The notes under the pieces are model-generated. The model was not told where the DNA came from and did not search any database. It saw only the letters and a list, made by a program, of their open reading frames with translations. A DNA stretch of 37,444 nucleotides from Actinomycetes bacterium (lineage in GTDB: Bacteria > Actinomycetota > Acidimicrobiia > Acidimicrobiales > Bog-793), in the NCBI GenBank assembly GCA_021803215.1, contig JAJZLV010000071.1, positions 1-37,444 on the forward strand. The letters are read 5' to 3'. The position numbers were made by a program, and so were the translations under genes. Positions 16,516 through 25,316 of this stretch are shown one piece after another. Numbering within the stretch: the stretch's first letter is position 1; every line of letters begins with the position of its first letter.

Positions 16516-17790
16516 TCAGGAGGCGGCCCGGCGCGAGCGCTCGGGCTTCTCCGGAGCCCCCCGCGGGACGAGCGAGGGGGCGACGTGCTCGAGGACGACG
16601 GAGCGGTCGACGACGCAGCGGCCGATGTCCTCCCGGCTCGGCAGGTCGTACATGACGTCGAGGAGCACCTCCTCGAGGATCGCCCGCAGCCCACGAGCTC
16701 CGGTGCCGCGCAAGAGGGCTTGGTCCGAGATCGCCTCGAGGGCGTCCTCTGTGATCTCGAGCTCGACGTTGTCCAGCTCGAAGACCCGCTTGTACTGGCG
16801 GGCCAGGGCGTTCTTCGGCTCGACCAGGATGCGCACGAGGGCTTCCCTGTCGAGGCTGGAGACGGCACCTATCACCGGCAGGCGGCCGACGAACTCCGGT
16901 ATCAGCCCGAACTTCAAGAGGTCCTCGGGCAGGACCTGCATCAACAGCTCGCCCTCGTCCCAGCGCTTGCCGCGGCGCACCTCGGCCCTGAAGCCGATGC
17001 CGGCCCGACCGATGCGGTTCTCGATGATCTTGTCGAGCCCGGCGAAGGCCCCGCCACAGATGAAAAGGACGTTCGTGGTGTCGATCTGGATGAACTCCTG
17101 GTGGGGGTGCTTCCGGCCCCCCTGCGGCGGGACCGAGGCGGTCGTGCCCTCGAGGATCTTCAACAGAGCCTGCTGGACCCCCTCGCCCGAGACGTCCCGG
17201 GTGATGGAGGGGTTCTCCGACTTACGGGCGATCTTGTCGATCTCGTCGATGTAGATGATGCCCGTCTCGGCCTTCTTGACGTCGTAGTCGGCCGCCTGGA
17301 TCAGCTTGAGGAGGATGTTCTCGACGTCCTCTCCGACATAGCCGGCCTCGGTGAGGGCGGTGGCGTCCGCGATGGCGAAGGGGACGTTCAGCATCCGGGC
17401 GAGCGTCTGGGCGAGAAGTGTCTTACCGCAACCGGTCGGCCCGAGGAGCATGATGTTCGACTTGGCGATCTCGATCTCGCCCTCTTTGTAGACGCCGGCC
17501 TGGACCCGCTTGTAGTGGTTGTAGACAGCCACCGAGAGGATCTTCTTCGCCTGCTCCTGGCCGACCACGTAGTCGTTCAGGAACTCGAAGATCTCCTTCG
17601 GCTTGGGAAGGTCCTCGAAGCTGACCTCGCTCGGCTCGGCCAGCTCCTCCTCGATGATGTCGTTGCACAGCTCGATGCACTCGTCGCAGATGTAGACGCC
17701 TGGACCGGCGATCAGCTTCTTGACCTGCTTCTGCGACTTGCCGCAGAAGCTGCACTTGACTAGCTCGCCCCCGTCGCCGAACTTGGCCAC
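16516..17790 (-). CDS. clpX: ATP-dependent Clp protease ATP-binding subunit ClpX
   Basis: A 424-residue AAA+ unfoldase. The N-terminal zinc-binding domain has the four cysteines in [10 protein letters not shown] and [10 protein letters not shown]. The AAA+ core carries Walker [13 protein letters not shown], Walker [11 protein letters not shown], the [10 protein letters not shown] region and a C-terminal small domain with the RGTGARGL sensor 2. ClpX unfolds tagged substrates and feeds them to ClpP. The GTG start has GGGGAGGAAAAG before it, 14 bases after the clpP stop, so clpP and clpX form one unit. Confidence 0.97.
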   Translation of the reverse strand: MAKFGDGGELVKCSFCGKSQKQVKKLIAGPGVYICDECIELCNDIIEEELAEPSEVSFEDLPKPKEIFEFLNDYVVGQEQAKKILSVAVYNHYKRVQAGVYKEGEIEIAKSNIMLLGPTGCGKTLLAQTLARMLNVPFAIADATALTEAGYVGEDVENILLKLIQAADYDVKKAETGIIYIDEIDKIARKSENPSITRDVSGEGVQQALLKILEGTTASVPPQGGRKHPHQEFIQIDTTNVLFICGGAFAGLDKIIENRIGRAGIGFRAEVRRGKRWDEGELLMQVLPEDLLKFGLIPEFVGRLPVIGAVSSLDREALVRILVEPKNALARQYKRVFELDNVELEITEDALEAISDQALLRGTGARGLRAILEEVLLDVMYDLPSREDIGRCVVDRSVVLEHVAPSLVPRGAPEKPERSRRAAS

Positions 17791-17804
17791 CTTTTCCTCC
17801 CCGA

Positions 17805-18434
17805 TCAGGCAGCGCCGACAGCCACGATGCTGCTGACGGCCTCTCTCGTGCTTATTACCTCATCGATGAGCCCATACTGCATGGCCTCATCGGCGCTCAT
17901 GACGAAGTCGCGGTCCGTGTCGGAGTGGATCTTCTCGATCGGCTGGCCGGTGTCGGCGGCCAGGATCTGGTTGAGTAGGTCCCGCATCCGGAGGATCTCC
18001 TTCGCCTGCAGCTCTATGTCCGTCGCCTGTCCGGCCACCCCGCCGTAGGGCTGATGGAGAAGGATTCTCGCGTGTGGAAGAGCGAAACGCTTGCCTTTGG
18101 TGCCAGCCGCAAGCAGAACTGCCGCCGCCGAGGCGGCCTGGCCGAAGCAGAAGGTCGACTTGTCGGGCCGGACGAACCTCATCGTGTCGTAGATCGCGAA
18201 CAGCGCCGTGATGTCGCCGCCCGGCGAGTTGATGTAGACGTTGATGTCCTTCTCGGAGTCCTCCGACTCCAAAAAGAGCATCTGGGCGCAGACGAGATTG
18301 GCGATCGTGTCGTCGATCGGCGTGCCGATGAAGATGATCCGCTCCTTGAGGAGGCGAGAGTAGAGGTCATAGGCCCTCTCACCCCTGCTCGACTGCTCGA
18401 CGACTGTCGGGACGAGATAGCTGGACGCGCTCAA
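17805..18434 (-). CDS. clpP: ATP-dependent Clp protease proteolytic subunit
   Basis: A 209-residue ClpP serine protease. Its triad residues are visible: Ser102 in GQAASAAA, His127 in ARILLHQP and Asp172 in HSDTDRDF. The first 15 or so residues may be a propeptide. Only one clpP copy stands before clpX here, whereas many actinobacteria carry a clpP1-clpP2 pair; a second copy could lie elsewhere. The TTG start overlaps the trigger-factor stop as TTGA. Confidence 0.96.
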   Translation of the reverse strand: MSASSYLVPTVVEQSSRGERAYDLYSRLLKERIIFIGTPIDDTIANLVCAQMLFLESEDSEKDINVYINSPGGDITALFAIYDTMRFVRPDKSTFCFGQAASAAAVLLAAGTKGKRFALPHARILLHQPYGGVAGQATDIELQAKEILRMRDLLNQILAADTGQPIEKIHSDTDRDFVMSADEAMQYGLIDEVISTREAVSSIVAVGAA

Positions 18435-19837
18435 ACCGACTCCTCCTCACTTCCGTCCTGGCCACTCTCGACCGTAGCGCTGCCCTCGGCGACCGGCGTC
18501 TCCTGACCGGCCTCCCCGCCCTCGGGAGCCTCATCGCTAAGCAAGGCTGCTCTGTCCATCGGATTCCCCTGCTCGTCGACGATCTCGACGTGCTCTGTGA
18601 GCCACGCCGCAGCCTTTTGGTTCCTTATGTCCGAGCGTAGCCTCTCGAGGACGGAGTTCTCGGCGAACCGGGCCGCCACCTCGGCCGGGGGACGTCCGAC
18701 CGACGAGGCATAGGCGGCGATCTCCCGGGCCAGGTCGTCGTCGGTCGCCTGCAGCTCCTCGGCATCGGCCAGTGCCCGGAGGGCCAGGTCGACCCGCACC
18801 TGCTCGGTGGCCTGCTGGCGCATCTCCTCCACCAGCTGCTCGACGTCCTGGCCGGTCGCCTCGAGGTACTGCTCCAGCTTGATCTTGCGCTCGGAGAGCC
18901 GTTCGACGAAGTGACCCTGCAGGTGCTCGAGCTCCTGGTTGACGAGGGTCTCGGGCATCTCGTCCTGCACGAGCTTTGCCAGCTCCGCCAGGGCCGCCTC
19001 CCTGAACACGAGGCGGGCTTGCAGGCGCCGCATCATGGAGAGCTGCCTTTCCACGTCGGCTCTCAGCTCCGCCAGGGTGTCGAACTCGGAGGCCTCCGAG
19101 GCCCACTCGTCGTCTGCCTCGGGCAGCACCTTCTCGCGGACCTGTTTCACGAGGACCTTGAGGGTCGCGGCGCCGCCCTGGGCGTCTGGCGCCTCCACCT
19201 CGACGATCTCGCCCGCCTTCACGCCGCCGAGCTTCTGGTCGAGCCCCGGCGCCACCATCTCCGAGCCGACCTCGTAGACGAAATCGGTCGTCGAGAGGTC
19301 ATCGACGGGCTCGCCCCCCCGGGTGGCGCTCACGTCGATCGTCACGACGTCGCCGCTGGCCACCGGGCGCTCGACGTCGTTCAGCTGCGCGAACTGCTCG
19401 CGGAGGCGGTCTATGCGCTCGTCGACCTCCTCCTTTTTCACCTCGATGGAGGGGAGGGTGACCTGGAGCCCCTCGTAGCCGGCGACCGAGACCTTCGGGC
19501 GGACCTCCACGACGGCGTCGAAGCCGAGCGGACCCCCCTCCTCGCCCGAGGTGATGTCGATCTCGGGAGAGGCGATCGTGTCGAGCGCCGCGTCCTCGAC
19601 GGCCTGGGCGTAGTACTCGGGCAGGCTCTGGCGGATGACCTCTTCTCGGATCGCCTTCGGGCCGAGCCGGGTCTCGAGCAGCCTGACCGGCACCTTGCCC
19701 GGGCGGAAGCCGGGCACCCGCACCTCGCGCTGCAGGCGCTTCAGGGTCTCGGTGACAGCCTTCCCCAGCTCGTCTTCGTCGACCTCGACGGAGAGCTTCA
19801 CCTTGTTGCCTTCGAGTACCTCGGCCGATGAGCGCAT
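18431..19837 (-). CDS. tig: Trigger factor (ribosome-associated chaperone)
   Basis: A 468-residue trigger factor. The ribosome-binding signature [13 protein letters not shown] lies near residues 44-56. It is followed by a peptidyl-prolyl isomerase domain (about 150-240) and long C-terminal helices that cradle nascent chains. The last 40 residues are an acidic tail ([17 protein letters not shown]). The ATG has no SD, and a TAGGAT -10-like box sits only 12 bases upstream, suggesting a nearly leaderless message. It is the first gene of tig-clpP-clpX. Confidence 0.95.
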   Translation of the reverse strand: MRSSAEVLEGNKVKLSVEVDEDELGKAVTETLKRLQREVRVPGFRPGKVPVRLLETRLGPKAIREEVIRQSLPEYYAQAVEDAALDTIASPEIDITSGEEGGPLGFDAVVEVRPKVSVAGYEGLQVTLPSIEVKKEEVDERIDRLREQFAQLNDVERPVASGDVVTIDVSATRGGEPVDDLSTTDFVYEVGSEMVAPGLDQKLGGVKAGEIVEVEAPDAQGGAATLKVLVKQVREKVLPEADDEWASEASEFDTLAELRADVERQLSMMRRLQARLVFREAALAELAKLVQDEMPETLVNQELEHLQGHFVERLSERKIKLEQYLEATGQDVEQLVEEMRQQATEQVRVDLALRALADAEELQATDDDLAREIAAYASSVGRPPAEVAARFAENSVLERLRSDIRNQKAAAWLTEHVEIVDEQGNPMDRAALLSDEAPEGGEAGQETPVAEGSATVESGQDGSEEESV

Positions 19838-19848
19838 ATGGCTTGAGG

Positions 19849-19854
19849 ATCCTA
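19849..19854 (-). promoter_or_regulatory. Candidate -10 box for a near-leaderless tig transcript
   Basis: TAGGAT on the minus strand lies 11 bases upstream of the trigger-factor ATG. A start site 6-8 bases downstream would leave almost no 5' leader, which would explain the missing SD. No clear -35 is visible. A short imperfect inverted repeat, CCGGT...ACCGG, lies just upstream and could be an operator in this divergent region. Confidence 0.28.
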
Positions 19855-19921
19855 CCGGTTACCGTAATACCGGAGCGCCGGGAAGCCTGGTCGGCACGAG
19901 GTCCTAATTGCAAGGAGATAC

Positions 19922-20929
19922 GTGCCGACAGCCCTCGCCCCAGTGCTGGCAGAGTTCCTGGGCGGCGCCGCGGCCAGCCTCGTCGCCAGCCACCTGCTCA
20001 CCTCCCGGCTCGAGCGGCTCGGAGGACGTTTCTCCCTCTCCGAGGCACTCCTCGGCCTCGTCACGGCCCTGGCGGCCGACAGCCCGGAGATCACCTCCTC
20101 GGTGAGCGCCATGCAGAGCGGCCGGCACACGATCGGCATCAGCGTGGTGCTCGGCTCGAACGTCTTCAACATCGCCGCCCTGCTCGGGCTTGGCGCCATC
20201 GTCGCCGGCCGGGTCCACCTGCACCGCGACGTCGTGGCGCTCGAAGGGATCGTCGCCGCGGCCGTCGCGGCCGTCGCCGTCGCCGTCGCAGCCGAGGCTC
20301 TGCCGGCTACGGTCGGCCTCGGGCTCTGCCTGCTCGTCGTGGCCGGCTACGCCCTCGCCATCGGCCTCGGCTCGAGGCGACTGCGCCGGGCGCCATTGCC
20401 GAGGAAGGTGGTCGCCTTCCTCGACGAGGCCGCTTGCGACGAGTGCCTCGAGATCGGACCGCCCGAGACCGCCCCGGCCGGGACGCCTGCCTGGCAGGAC
20501 GGCGGGCTGGCTGCTCTGGCGCTCGTCGTCGTCGTCGTCGCCAGCGTCCTCATGGAACGAACCGGGGTCTCTCTCGGAGCAAGGGCCCACCTCCCGGCGG
20601 TGGTAACCGGCGGGCTGGTGCTGGCGGCCGTCACCTCCCTCCCCAACGCCGTCGCGGCCGTCTACCTGGCGAGGCGGGGACGGGGAGCGGCGGTCCTGAG
20701 CGAGGCGATGAACTCGAACGCCCTCAACGTCACCGCCGGCCTGCTCGTGCCCGGGGTGCTGGTCGGCCTCGGTGCCCTCGGCGAACAGGCGGTGACCGTG
20801 GCGGCCTGGTACGCAGGGCTGACAGTCGCCGTTTTGAGCGTCGCCTTCCTCTTCCGTGGCATCAACCGGGCAGTCGGCGTCGGGATCGTCGCCGCCTACG
20901 CGGTCTTCGTCGCCCTGCTCCTAGCCTGA
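19922..20929 (+). CDS. Ca2+/cation antiporter (CaCA, YrbG-like)
   Basis: A 335-residue membrane protein with about ten hydrophobic helices in two homologous halves, as in the CaCA sodium/calcium exchangers. The first alpha-repeat reads VTALAADSPEITSSV with GSNVFNI following; the second reads VTSLPNAVAAV with NSNALNV. The first repeat has the ion-binding Glu (PE), but the second has Asn (PN), which differs from the classical GTSLPE. The GTG at 19922 follows AAGGAGAT with good spacing. It is divergent from tig. The transported ion cannot be fixed from the sequence. Confidence 0.86.
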   Translation: MPTALAPVLAEFLGGAAASLVASHLLTSRLERLGGRFSLSEALLGLVTALAADSPEITSSVSAMQSGRHTIGISVVLGSNVFNIAALLGLGAIVAGRVHLHRDVVALEGIVAAAVAAVAVAVAAEALPATVGLGLCLLVVAGYALAIGLGSRRLRRAPLPRKVVAFLDEAACDECLEIGPPETAPAGTPAWQDGGLAALALVVVVVASVLMERTGVSLGARAHLPAVVTGGLVLAAVTSLPNAVAAVYLARRGRGAAVLSEAMNSNALNVTAGLLVPGVLVGLGALGEQAVTVAAWYAGLTVAVLSVAFLFRGINRAVGVGIVAAYAVFVALLLA

Positions 20930-20965
20930 CCTCCGGTTCGGCTCCCGATAGGGTTTGGGCGTCGA

Positions 20966-21040
20966 CGGGGCGTGGCGCAGCTTGGTTAGCGCGCCTGCTT
21001 TGGGAGCAGGAGGTCCCGGGTTCGAATCCCGGCGCCCCGA
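20966..21040 (+). tRNA. tRNA-Pro (anticodon TGG)
   Basis: A complete cloverleaf: acceptor CGGGGCG paired with CGCCCCG and discriminator A; D-arm GCGC...GCGC; anticodon stem CCTGC/GCAGG around loop TTTGGGA, with TGG at 21001-21003; T-arm CCGGG TTCGAAT CCCGG. The 3' CCA is not encoded. It sits between the exchanger and the Smr gene. Confidence 0.97.
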
Positions 21041-21056
21041 CGCACGGAGGCCACCG

Positions 21057-21311
21057 GTGAAGCTGAAGCTCGACCTGCACGAGATCTACAACAACCGCAT
21101 GAAGCTCGACGACGCCCTGCGGGGGATCATGGACGAGGCCGAGAGGACGAAGGCCTCCGTCGTCGAGATCATCCCCGGGAAGGGCTCTGGACAGTTGAAA
21201 AAGCACGTCCTTCGCTACCTCGACCAACCCGAGGTGAAAAAGCGGTACCACCGGGTCGAGAAGGACTCGAAGAACTGGGGCCGCCTCTTCGTGCACTTCC
21301 GCTGGAAGTGA
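21057..21311 (+). CDS. Small Smr-domain protein
   Basis: An 84-residue protein consisting almost entirely of an Smr domain. It has the N-terminal KLKLDLHEIYNNR (the LDLH motif), helices with DDALRGIMDEAERT, then VVEIIPGKGSGQLKKHVLRYL, the glycine-rich loop corresponding to HGxGxGxLR in the family. Smr domains are found in MutS2 and as stand-alone proteins and are associated with nucleic-acid cleavage or binding. The GTG at 21057 has ACGGAGG upstream; the open frame extends back into tRNA-Pro but that part is not coding. Its stop overlaps the next gene as GTGA. Confidence 0.85.
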   Translation: MKLKLDLHEIYNNRMKLDDALRGIMDEAERTKASVVEIIPGKGSGQLKKHVLRYLDQPEVKKRYHRVEKDSKNWGRLFVHFRWK

Positions 21312-22222
21312 CGAGCCGGAAGATCGCCCTCGCACCTCCGTGCCCCCTCGCCGGGGCTCTCGCCGGAGCGGTGGCAGCCGGAGGGGGCGAGCCGGTCGAC
21401 GACCCGAGCGAGGCAGCCGGCCTGGTCTGGTGCCATCACCGTCCGGGCCACCTCGGTGATCTCTTGGCTGCGAGCCAGGGGCTCTCTTGGGTGCAGGTCC
21501 CCTATGCGGGCATCGAAGAGTTCAGGGGGCTCCTGGACGACAGTCGGGCGTGGAGCTGTGCGAAGGGGATCTACGGGCCGGTTGTAGCCGAGTTCGGCCT
21601 CGGCCTCATCCTGGCCGGCCTTCGCCACCTCGACCGTTACGCCAGGATGAGGCGCTGGGAGCCGCTCAGCCAGCGCACGCTCGCCGGCTCGAGGGTCCTG
21701 ATGCTCGGGGCGGGCGGGATAGGAGCTTCTCTGGGCAGGATGCTCGTCGCCCTCGAGGCAGAGGTGCGATTCGTGTCGCGCTCGGGCGGCCGGGTGGACG
21801 CCCTCGAAAGCCGCCCGCTTTCCGCCCTTTTCGAAGAGGTGGCGGCGGCCGACGTCGTCGTCCTCGCCCTCCCGCTCACCGCTGAGACGACCGGGCTGGT
21901 AGATGGCCGCTTCCTCGCCGCCATGAAGCGCGGCGCCTGGCTGGTCAACCTGGCACGGGGTCGGGTCGTCGTCACAGACGAGCTCGTCACAGCCCTCGAG
22001 GCGGGGCGGATAGGCGGGGCCGCCCTCGACGTCACCGATCCCGAGCCCCTCCCGCCCGAGCATCGTCTCTTCGAGCTCGACAACGCTCTCATCACGCCAC
22101 ACGTCGCCAACACGCCCGAGATAGGAACAGCCGCCCTCGGGCGGCTCGTCACCGAGAACACGAGACGCTTTCTCGCCGGCGAGCCCCTGCTCGGGCTCGT
22201 CGACCCCGGCCTCGGCTACTGA
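21308..22222 (+). CDS. D-isomer-specific 2-hydroxyacid dehydrogenase family protein
   Basis: A 304-residue NAD(P)-dependent dehydrogenase. The Rossmann loop is MLGAGGIGASLGRML with SRSGGRVD after the second strand. The catalytic Arg is in NLARGRVVVTDE, and the catalytic His in ALITPHVANTPE, with the acidic residue in DVTDPEPLPPEH between them. The order and spacing match the D-2-hydroxyacid dehydrogenase family (glyoxylate/hydroxypyruvate reductase-like). The N-terminal substrate domain is short, so the substrate is unclear. The GTG overlaps the Smr stop by GTGA. Confidence 0.9.
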   Translation: MTSRKIALAPPCPLAGALAGAVAAGGGEPVDDPSEAAGLVWCHHRPGHLGDLLAASQGLSWVQVPYAGIEEFRGLLDDSRAWSCAKGIYGPVVAEFGLGLILAGLRHLDRYARMRRWEPLSQRTLAGSRVLMLGAGGIGASLGRMLVALEAEVRFVSRSGGRVDALESRPLSALFEEVAAADVVVLALPLTAETTGLVDGRFLAAMKRGAWLVNLARGRVVVTDELVTALEAGRIGGAALDVTDPEPLPPEHRLFELDNALITPHVANTPEIGTAALGRLVTENTRRFLAGEPLLGLVDPGLGY

Positions 22223-22225
22223 GGC

Positions 22226-22963
22226 TCATCCGAAGCGCTCGAGGGCGAGCGCCGTCGCCAGCAAGACGGCGAACCAGCTCAGGCAGAGCAGGCCCCGCTC
22301 GATCGGCCGGAGGAGAAAGGCGACGTCGATCTGCTCCACGGCTCCGTCGCTCGTCACCAGCCGGCCATCGACCTTCCGAGCCGCGCGGCGGACGCGGCGT
22401 GCCCGGGTGCTAAGCGCCCGCTGGGCCGCCGAGAGGAAGAAGGCGGCCCCGGCCGCCACGACACCGACCACGCCGAGGTCGCGGGCCTCTGCCACGTAAG
22501 CCGTGAGGAGCGGGAAGCTCCCCCACCCGAGGGCGAAGGTGAAGTCGTTGTGGAGGCGCCCACCGAAGAGCTCGAGGTTGTAGGCGAGGGCGAGAAAGGC
22601 ACCGGCCGCGACAAACGGGATGAGGACTGGGCCGACCCGTAGGACCCCGAGGATCCCGACCCCCACGGCGCCGGCGAGCGAGAGTGCCGCCACCGCGGCG
22701 AGGGTCGAAGCCGGTATCGAGGTGCCGAGCGGGCGGCCCTTCAGCTCGTCGAGGGCATGGGCGCCCACTCCGACGGCGAGGAAGAAGGCGACGAGCGAGC
22801 CGAAGAGGGGCTCGAGGGCCCCTCGGGTCGCGAGCGAGGCGCCTATGGCCACATAGGAGAGATGCCAGAGGGTGTAGGGCGGGTGGAGAAGGGTCCACCA
22901 CTCGCGAAGGCGGCCGCCCGAGCGGGCGGCGTAGAAGGCGGGGCGGGCGTCAGGGCTGCTCAA
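22226..22963 (-). CDS. UbiA-like polytopic membrane protein
   Basis: A 245-residue protein with about seven hydrophobic segments. It begins, after a short polar lead, with REWWTLLHPPYTLWHLSYV, and contains HALDELKGRPLGTSIP, resembling the second Asp/Arg motif of UbiA prenyltransferases (DxxxxRPLxT). A classical first Asp-rich NDxxD motif is not evident. The TTG start overlaps the methyltransferase stop as TTGA. Together with the UbiE-like gene just upstream, this hints at a role in prenylated quinone or lipid metabolism, but that is inference from the pair; no substrate is visible. Confidence 0.68.
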   Translation of the reverse strand: MSSPDARPAFYAARSGGRLREWWTLLHPPYTLWHLSYVAIGASLATRGALEPLFGSLVAFFLAVGVGAHALDELKGRPLGTSIPASTLAAVAALSLAGAVGVGILGVLRVGPVLIPFVAAGAFLALAYNLELFGGRLHNDFTFALGWGSFPLLTAYVAEARDLGVVGVVAAGAAFFLSAAQRALSTRARRVRRAARKVDGRLVTSDGAVEQIDVAFLLRPIERGLLCLSWFAVLLATALALERFG

Positions 22964-23790
22964 GCCGGACCGGTCTCGCCTTTCACAGCCGGCCGGCGCC
23001 CCCACATGACCACACCGCCGCCGAGGCTCATCTGGCGCCATCCCACTTCGACGAGGCCGGCCGCCTCGAGGGCCGAGACGGTCCAAGAGATCGGGTAACG
23101 GCGATAGTGAGCGGTGATGCTCGGGCCGAGGAAGCGCCCGACCTCGTACCACTCCCGGCCGCCGGCCAGAAGGCCTCCGATGGGCAGGACAGCCCGGGTG
23201 TAGAGCCACCAGGCGGCCCACCATGATCGCCTCGGCGGGACGGCGAACTCGAGGCTCGCGACGACGCCGCCGGGTCGCACCACGCGGACGAGCTCGGCCA
23301 GCACCCTGGCCGGTTCGGGGACATAGCGAAGGAGGTAGGTGAAGCTGAGGGCGTCGAAGCTGCCGTCGGGGAAGGGCAGCTGTTCGGCGGTCGCCCGCAG
23401 GAGGTCCACTCGCTCGCTGAGCCCGCCTCGGGCCAGGATCTGCGAGGCCTGGCGGAGCATCGCGTCGGTGACGTCGAGGCCGATCACCTGGGCTTTTGAG
23501 CGCCGGGCGATCTGGCGGGCTACGCCAGCCGGTCCGGTGGCCACGTCGAGCACCAGCCGGGGCCCGTCGCTCACGAGGTGCCCGACCATCTCGTGGCGCC
23601 AGCGGGAGTTCTGGCCGAACGAGAGCAGGTCGGCCAGCAGGTCGTAGCGATGCGGGAGCGGAGAGAAAAGACCCTCGGCGAAGTGGTGCGAGCGGCTCTT
23701 TTCTATCTCGGCTCGGCGAAAGCGCACGGGACGAAGGCTCTCACAAGCCCGGGTCACCTGCTCGGCGGCGTCGGTGTTAGGAAGTGCCAT
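22960..23790 (-). CDS. UbiE/MenG-like SAM-dependent methyltransferase
   Basis: A class I methyltransferase with the SAM-binding motif LVLDVATGPAGVARQIA, then VIGLDVTDAML, LPFPDGSFDALSFTYLLRYV and RPGGVVASLEF. The segment PLPHRYDLLADLLSFGQNSRWR is close to the N-terminal signature of UbiE/MenG quinone methyltransferases. The final motif (VGWRQMSLGGGVVMWGRR) also resembles that group. The start is unresolved: the ATG at 23790 shares CATG with the divergent nitroreductase start and lacks an SD, while GTGs at 23757 and 23727 would leave an intergenic space. It is coupled to the UbiA-like gene downstream. Confidence 0.84.
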   Translation of the reverse strand: MALPNTDAAEQVTRACESLRPVRFRRAEIEKSRSHHFAEGLFSPLPHRYDLLADLLSFGQNSRWRHEMVGHLVSDGPRLVLDVATGPAGVARQIARRSKAQVIGLDVTDAMLRQASQILARGGLSERVDLLRATAEQLPFPDGSFDALSFTYLLRYVPEPARVLAELVRVVRPGGVVASLEFAVPPRRSWWAAWWLYTRAVLPIGGLLAGGREWYEVGRFLGPSITAHYRRYPISWTVSALEAAGLVEVGWRQMSLGGGVVMWGRRPAVKGETGPA

Positions 23791-24394
23791 GGAGTTCAAG
23801 GAGGTAATTCGCCGGCGCCACATGGTCCGCCGCTTCACCGACGAGCCCCTCGACGAGGTGGTGGTGGAGCGGATCCTGCGGGCAGGGCTGCGGGCGCCGT
23901 CGGCTGGCTACAGCCAGGGTTATGCCCTGCTCGCGCTCCAGACGGCAAAAGAGCGCCAACGCCTCTGGGCGACCCACTCCCCCTCGACCAGCCCGGCCGG
24001 CTGGTCGGCCGAGGTGAGGGACGGGATCAAAAGAGCTCCTCTCGTAGTGGTGGTCCTCGCCTCGAAAGAGGCCTACCTCGATCGCTACGCCCGCCCCGAC
24101 AAGGGCTGGACCGACAGGGACGAGGCCCGCTGGCCGGTGCCCTACTGGTACGTGGACGCCGGCTGCGTAGCCCTGTTGTTGTTGCTGGCGGCCGTCGACG
24201 AGGGCCTCGGAGCCCTCTTTTTCGGCGTGGCCCCCGAAGACGTGGCAGCCTTCAAAGGGGCCTTCTCCATCCCGGACGGTCATGAGGTGGTCGGCTGCGT
24301 CGCCCTAGGTCACGAGGACCCCGACGCCCCCCGCCGCGACCTGAGCTCACGACGCAGGCCGCCCGAGGAGCTGATCCACCGCGGCCGGTGGTGA
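23789..24394 (+). CDS. Nitroreductase-family flavoprotein
   Basis: A 201-residue nitroreductase-family protein. The N-terminus MEFKEVIRRRHMVRRFTDEP contains the arginine cluster that binds the FMN phosphate. RAGLRAPSAGYSQGYA follows, and the C-terminal half has a glycine/leucine-rich stretch (LLLLAAVDEGLGALFFGV) and VVGCVALGHED, all typical. Such proteins use FMN to reduce nitro, quinone or related groups; the physiological substrate is unknown. The ATG has AGGA upstream. The start is divergent from the methyltransferase, and the stop is one base before the GNAT gene. Confidence 0.9.
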   Translation: MEFKEVIRRRHMVRRFTDEPLDEVVVERILRAGLRAPSAGYSQGYALLALQTAKERQRLWATHSPSTSPAGWSAEVRDGIKRAPLVVVVLASKEAYLDRYARPDKGWTDRDEARWPVPYWYVDAGCVALLLLLAAVDEGLGALFFGVAPEDVAAFKGAFSIPDGHEVVGCVALGHEDPDAPRRDLSSRRRPPEELIHRGRW

Positions 24395-24395
24395 G

Positions 24396-24773
24396 ATGAG
24401 CCGGGTCCGTCCGGCCACTAGCGGGGACGCGGCTGCGATCGGCAGGGTCGTCGTCGGCATCTGCGCCTTCGGCCCGGCCCGGCAGGGCGATCTGGCTGTC
24501 GGAAAACCGGTCCAGACCGGGACGGGCGAGCTGATGATGATCAACGTCGAGCCGGGCCAGTGGGGAGCTGGACTCGCCCGCGAGCTCCTCGACAAAGCAG
24601 TGGCGGGACTTCGCCAGCACGGCTACCCGGAGGCGATCTTGTGGGTGCTCGACGCCAACGGCCGTGCCCAGCGCTTCTACGAGAAGGCCGGCTGGGTCAA
24701 AGACGGCGCCGAGCGGTGGGACCACCGGGCCGGCTCCCTCCTCCACGAGCTGGGCTACCGAGCCAAGCCCTGA
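24396..24773 (+). pseudogene. GNAT acetyltransferase with apparent internal deletion
   Basis: A 125-residue open frame with a GNAT start (SRVRPATSGDAAAIGRV) and an intact acetyl-CoA half (MINVEPGQWGAGLARELLDKA, then WVLDANGRAQRFYEKAGW). The usual family length is about 160-170 residues. The region that normally forms helix 2 and strands 2-3 is absent, so GRV near residue 18 joins directly to VVGICAFGPAR. The join repeats a GRV/VVG pattern, as expected if a deletion occurred between similar sequences; the reading frame is preserved. It may be inactive, or a shortened functional variant. It lies one base after the nitroreductase stop. Confidence 0.72.
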
Positions 24774-24812
24774 ACCGGGAGAGGACCGGACCGGGCGGGA
24801 GTGCAGCCCTCC

Positions 24813-25277
24813 TCAGGTGAAAGAGGCAAGCGTGCCGCCGGTCATCTCTATGAGGCTCCCGAGCGGGATCTCGAAGACCGCCTCCGGGGCGCCCGCCGCC
24901 GCCCAGACGACCTCGAAGCGACACAGGCTCTCGTCTACGAGGGTCTCGAGGGTCTTCGGATGGCCGATCGGGGCCACACCACCGATGGCAAAGCCGGTTG
25001 CCGCCTTCACCTGCTCAGGCGTCGCCATGGCGGCAGGGCGTCGCCCGGTCACCTCCTCGAGCCTGCCGGTGTCGACGCGCCGGTCGCCGGCGACGAGGAG
25101 CAGGACGGCCTCACCCGAGAGGTTGAACACGAGCGACTTCACTATCTGGCCGAGCTCGATTCCTATGGCGCTCGCGGCTTCGAGCGCCGTCCGGCCCGGC
25201 CTCTCCAAGAAGACGACCTCGGAGCGGCACCCGGCGGCCAGCAGGGCCGCCTGGACCCGGTCGGTGCTGGCGCTCAC
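24813..25277 (-). CDS. YbaK/EbsC-family aminoacyl-tRNA deacylase
   Basis: A 154-residue YbaK/ProX-like protein. Visible motifs are IVKSLVFNLSGEAVLLLVAGDRR in the expected order, KAATGFAIGGVAPIGHP matching the conserved glycine/proline loop, and ETLVDESLCRFEVVWAAAG. Family members hydrolyse mischarged tRNAs (for example Cys-tRNA-Pro) or act on free substrates. The conserved Lys in KSLVF is present. Start is GTG. A prolyl-tRNA synthetase is present later in the window, but they are not neighbours. Confidence 0.88.
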   Translation of the reverse strand: MSASTDRVQAALLAAGCRSEVVFLERPGRTALEAASAIGIELGQIVKSLVFNLSGEAVLLLVAGDRRVDTGRLEEVTGRRPAAMATPEQVKAATGFAIGGVAPIGHPKTLETLVDESLCRFEVVWAAAGAPEAVFEIPLGSLIEMTGGTLASFT

Positions 25278-25316
25278 GGGGACACGGAGCGGACCGCTTG
25301 CCGGGCACTCACGGCG

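Noticed and set aside
20525-20545. GTC microsatellite in the exchanger gene
   Set aside because: It simply encodes a short Val run in a membrane helix; a triplet repeat there would not shift the frame.
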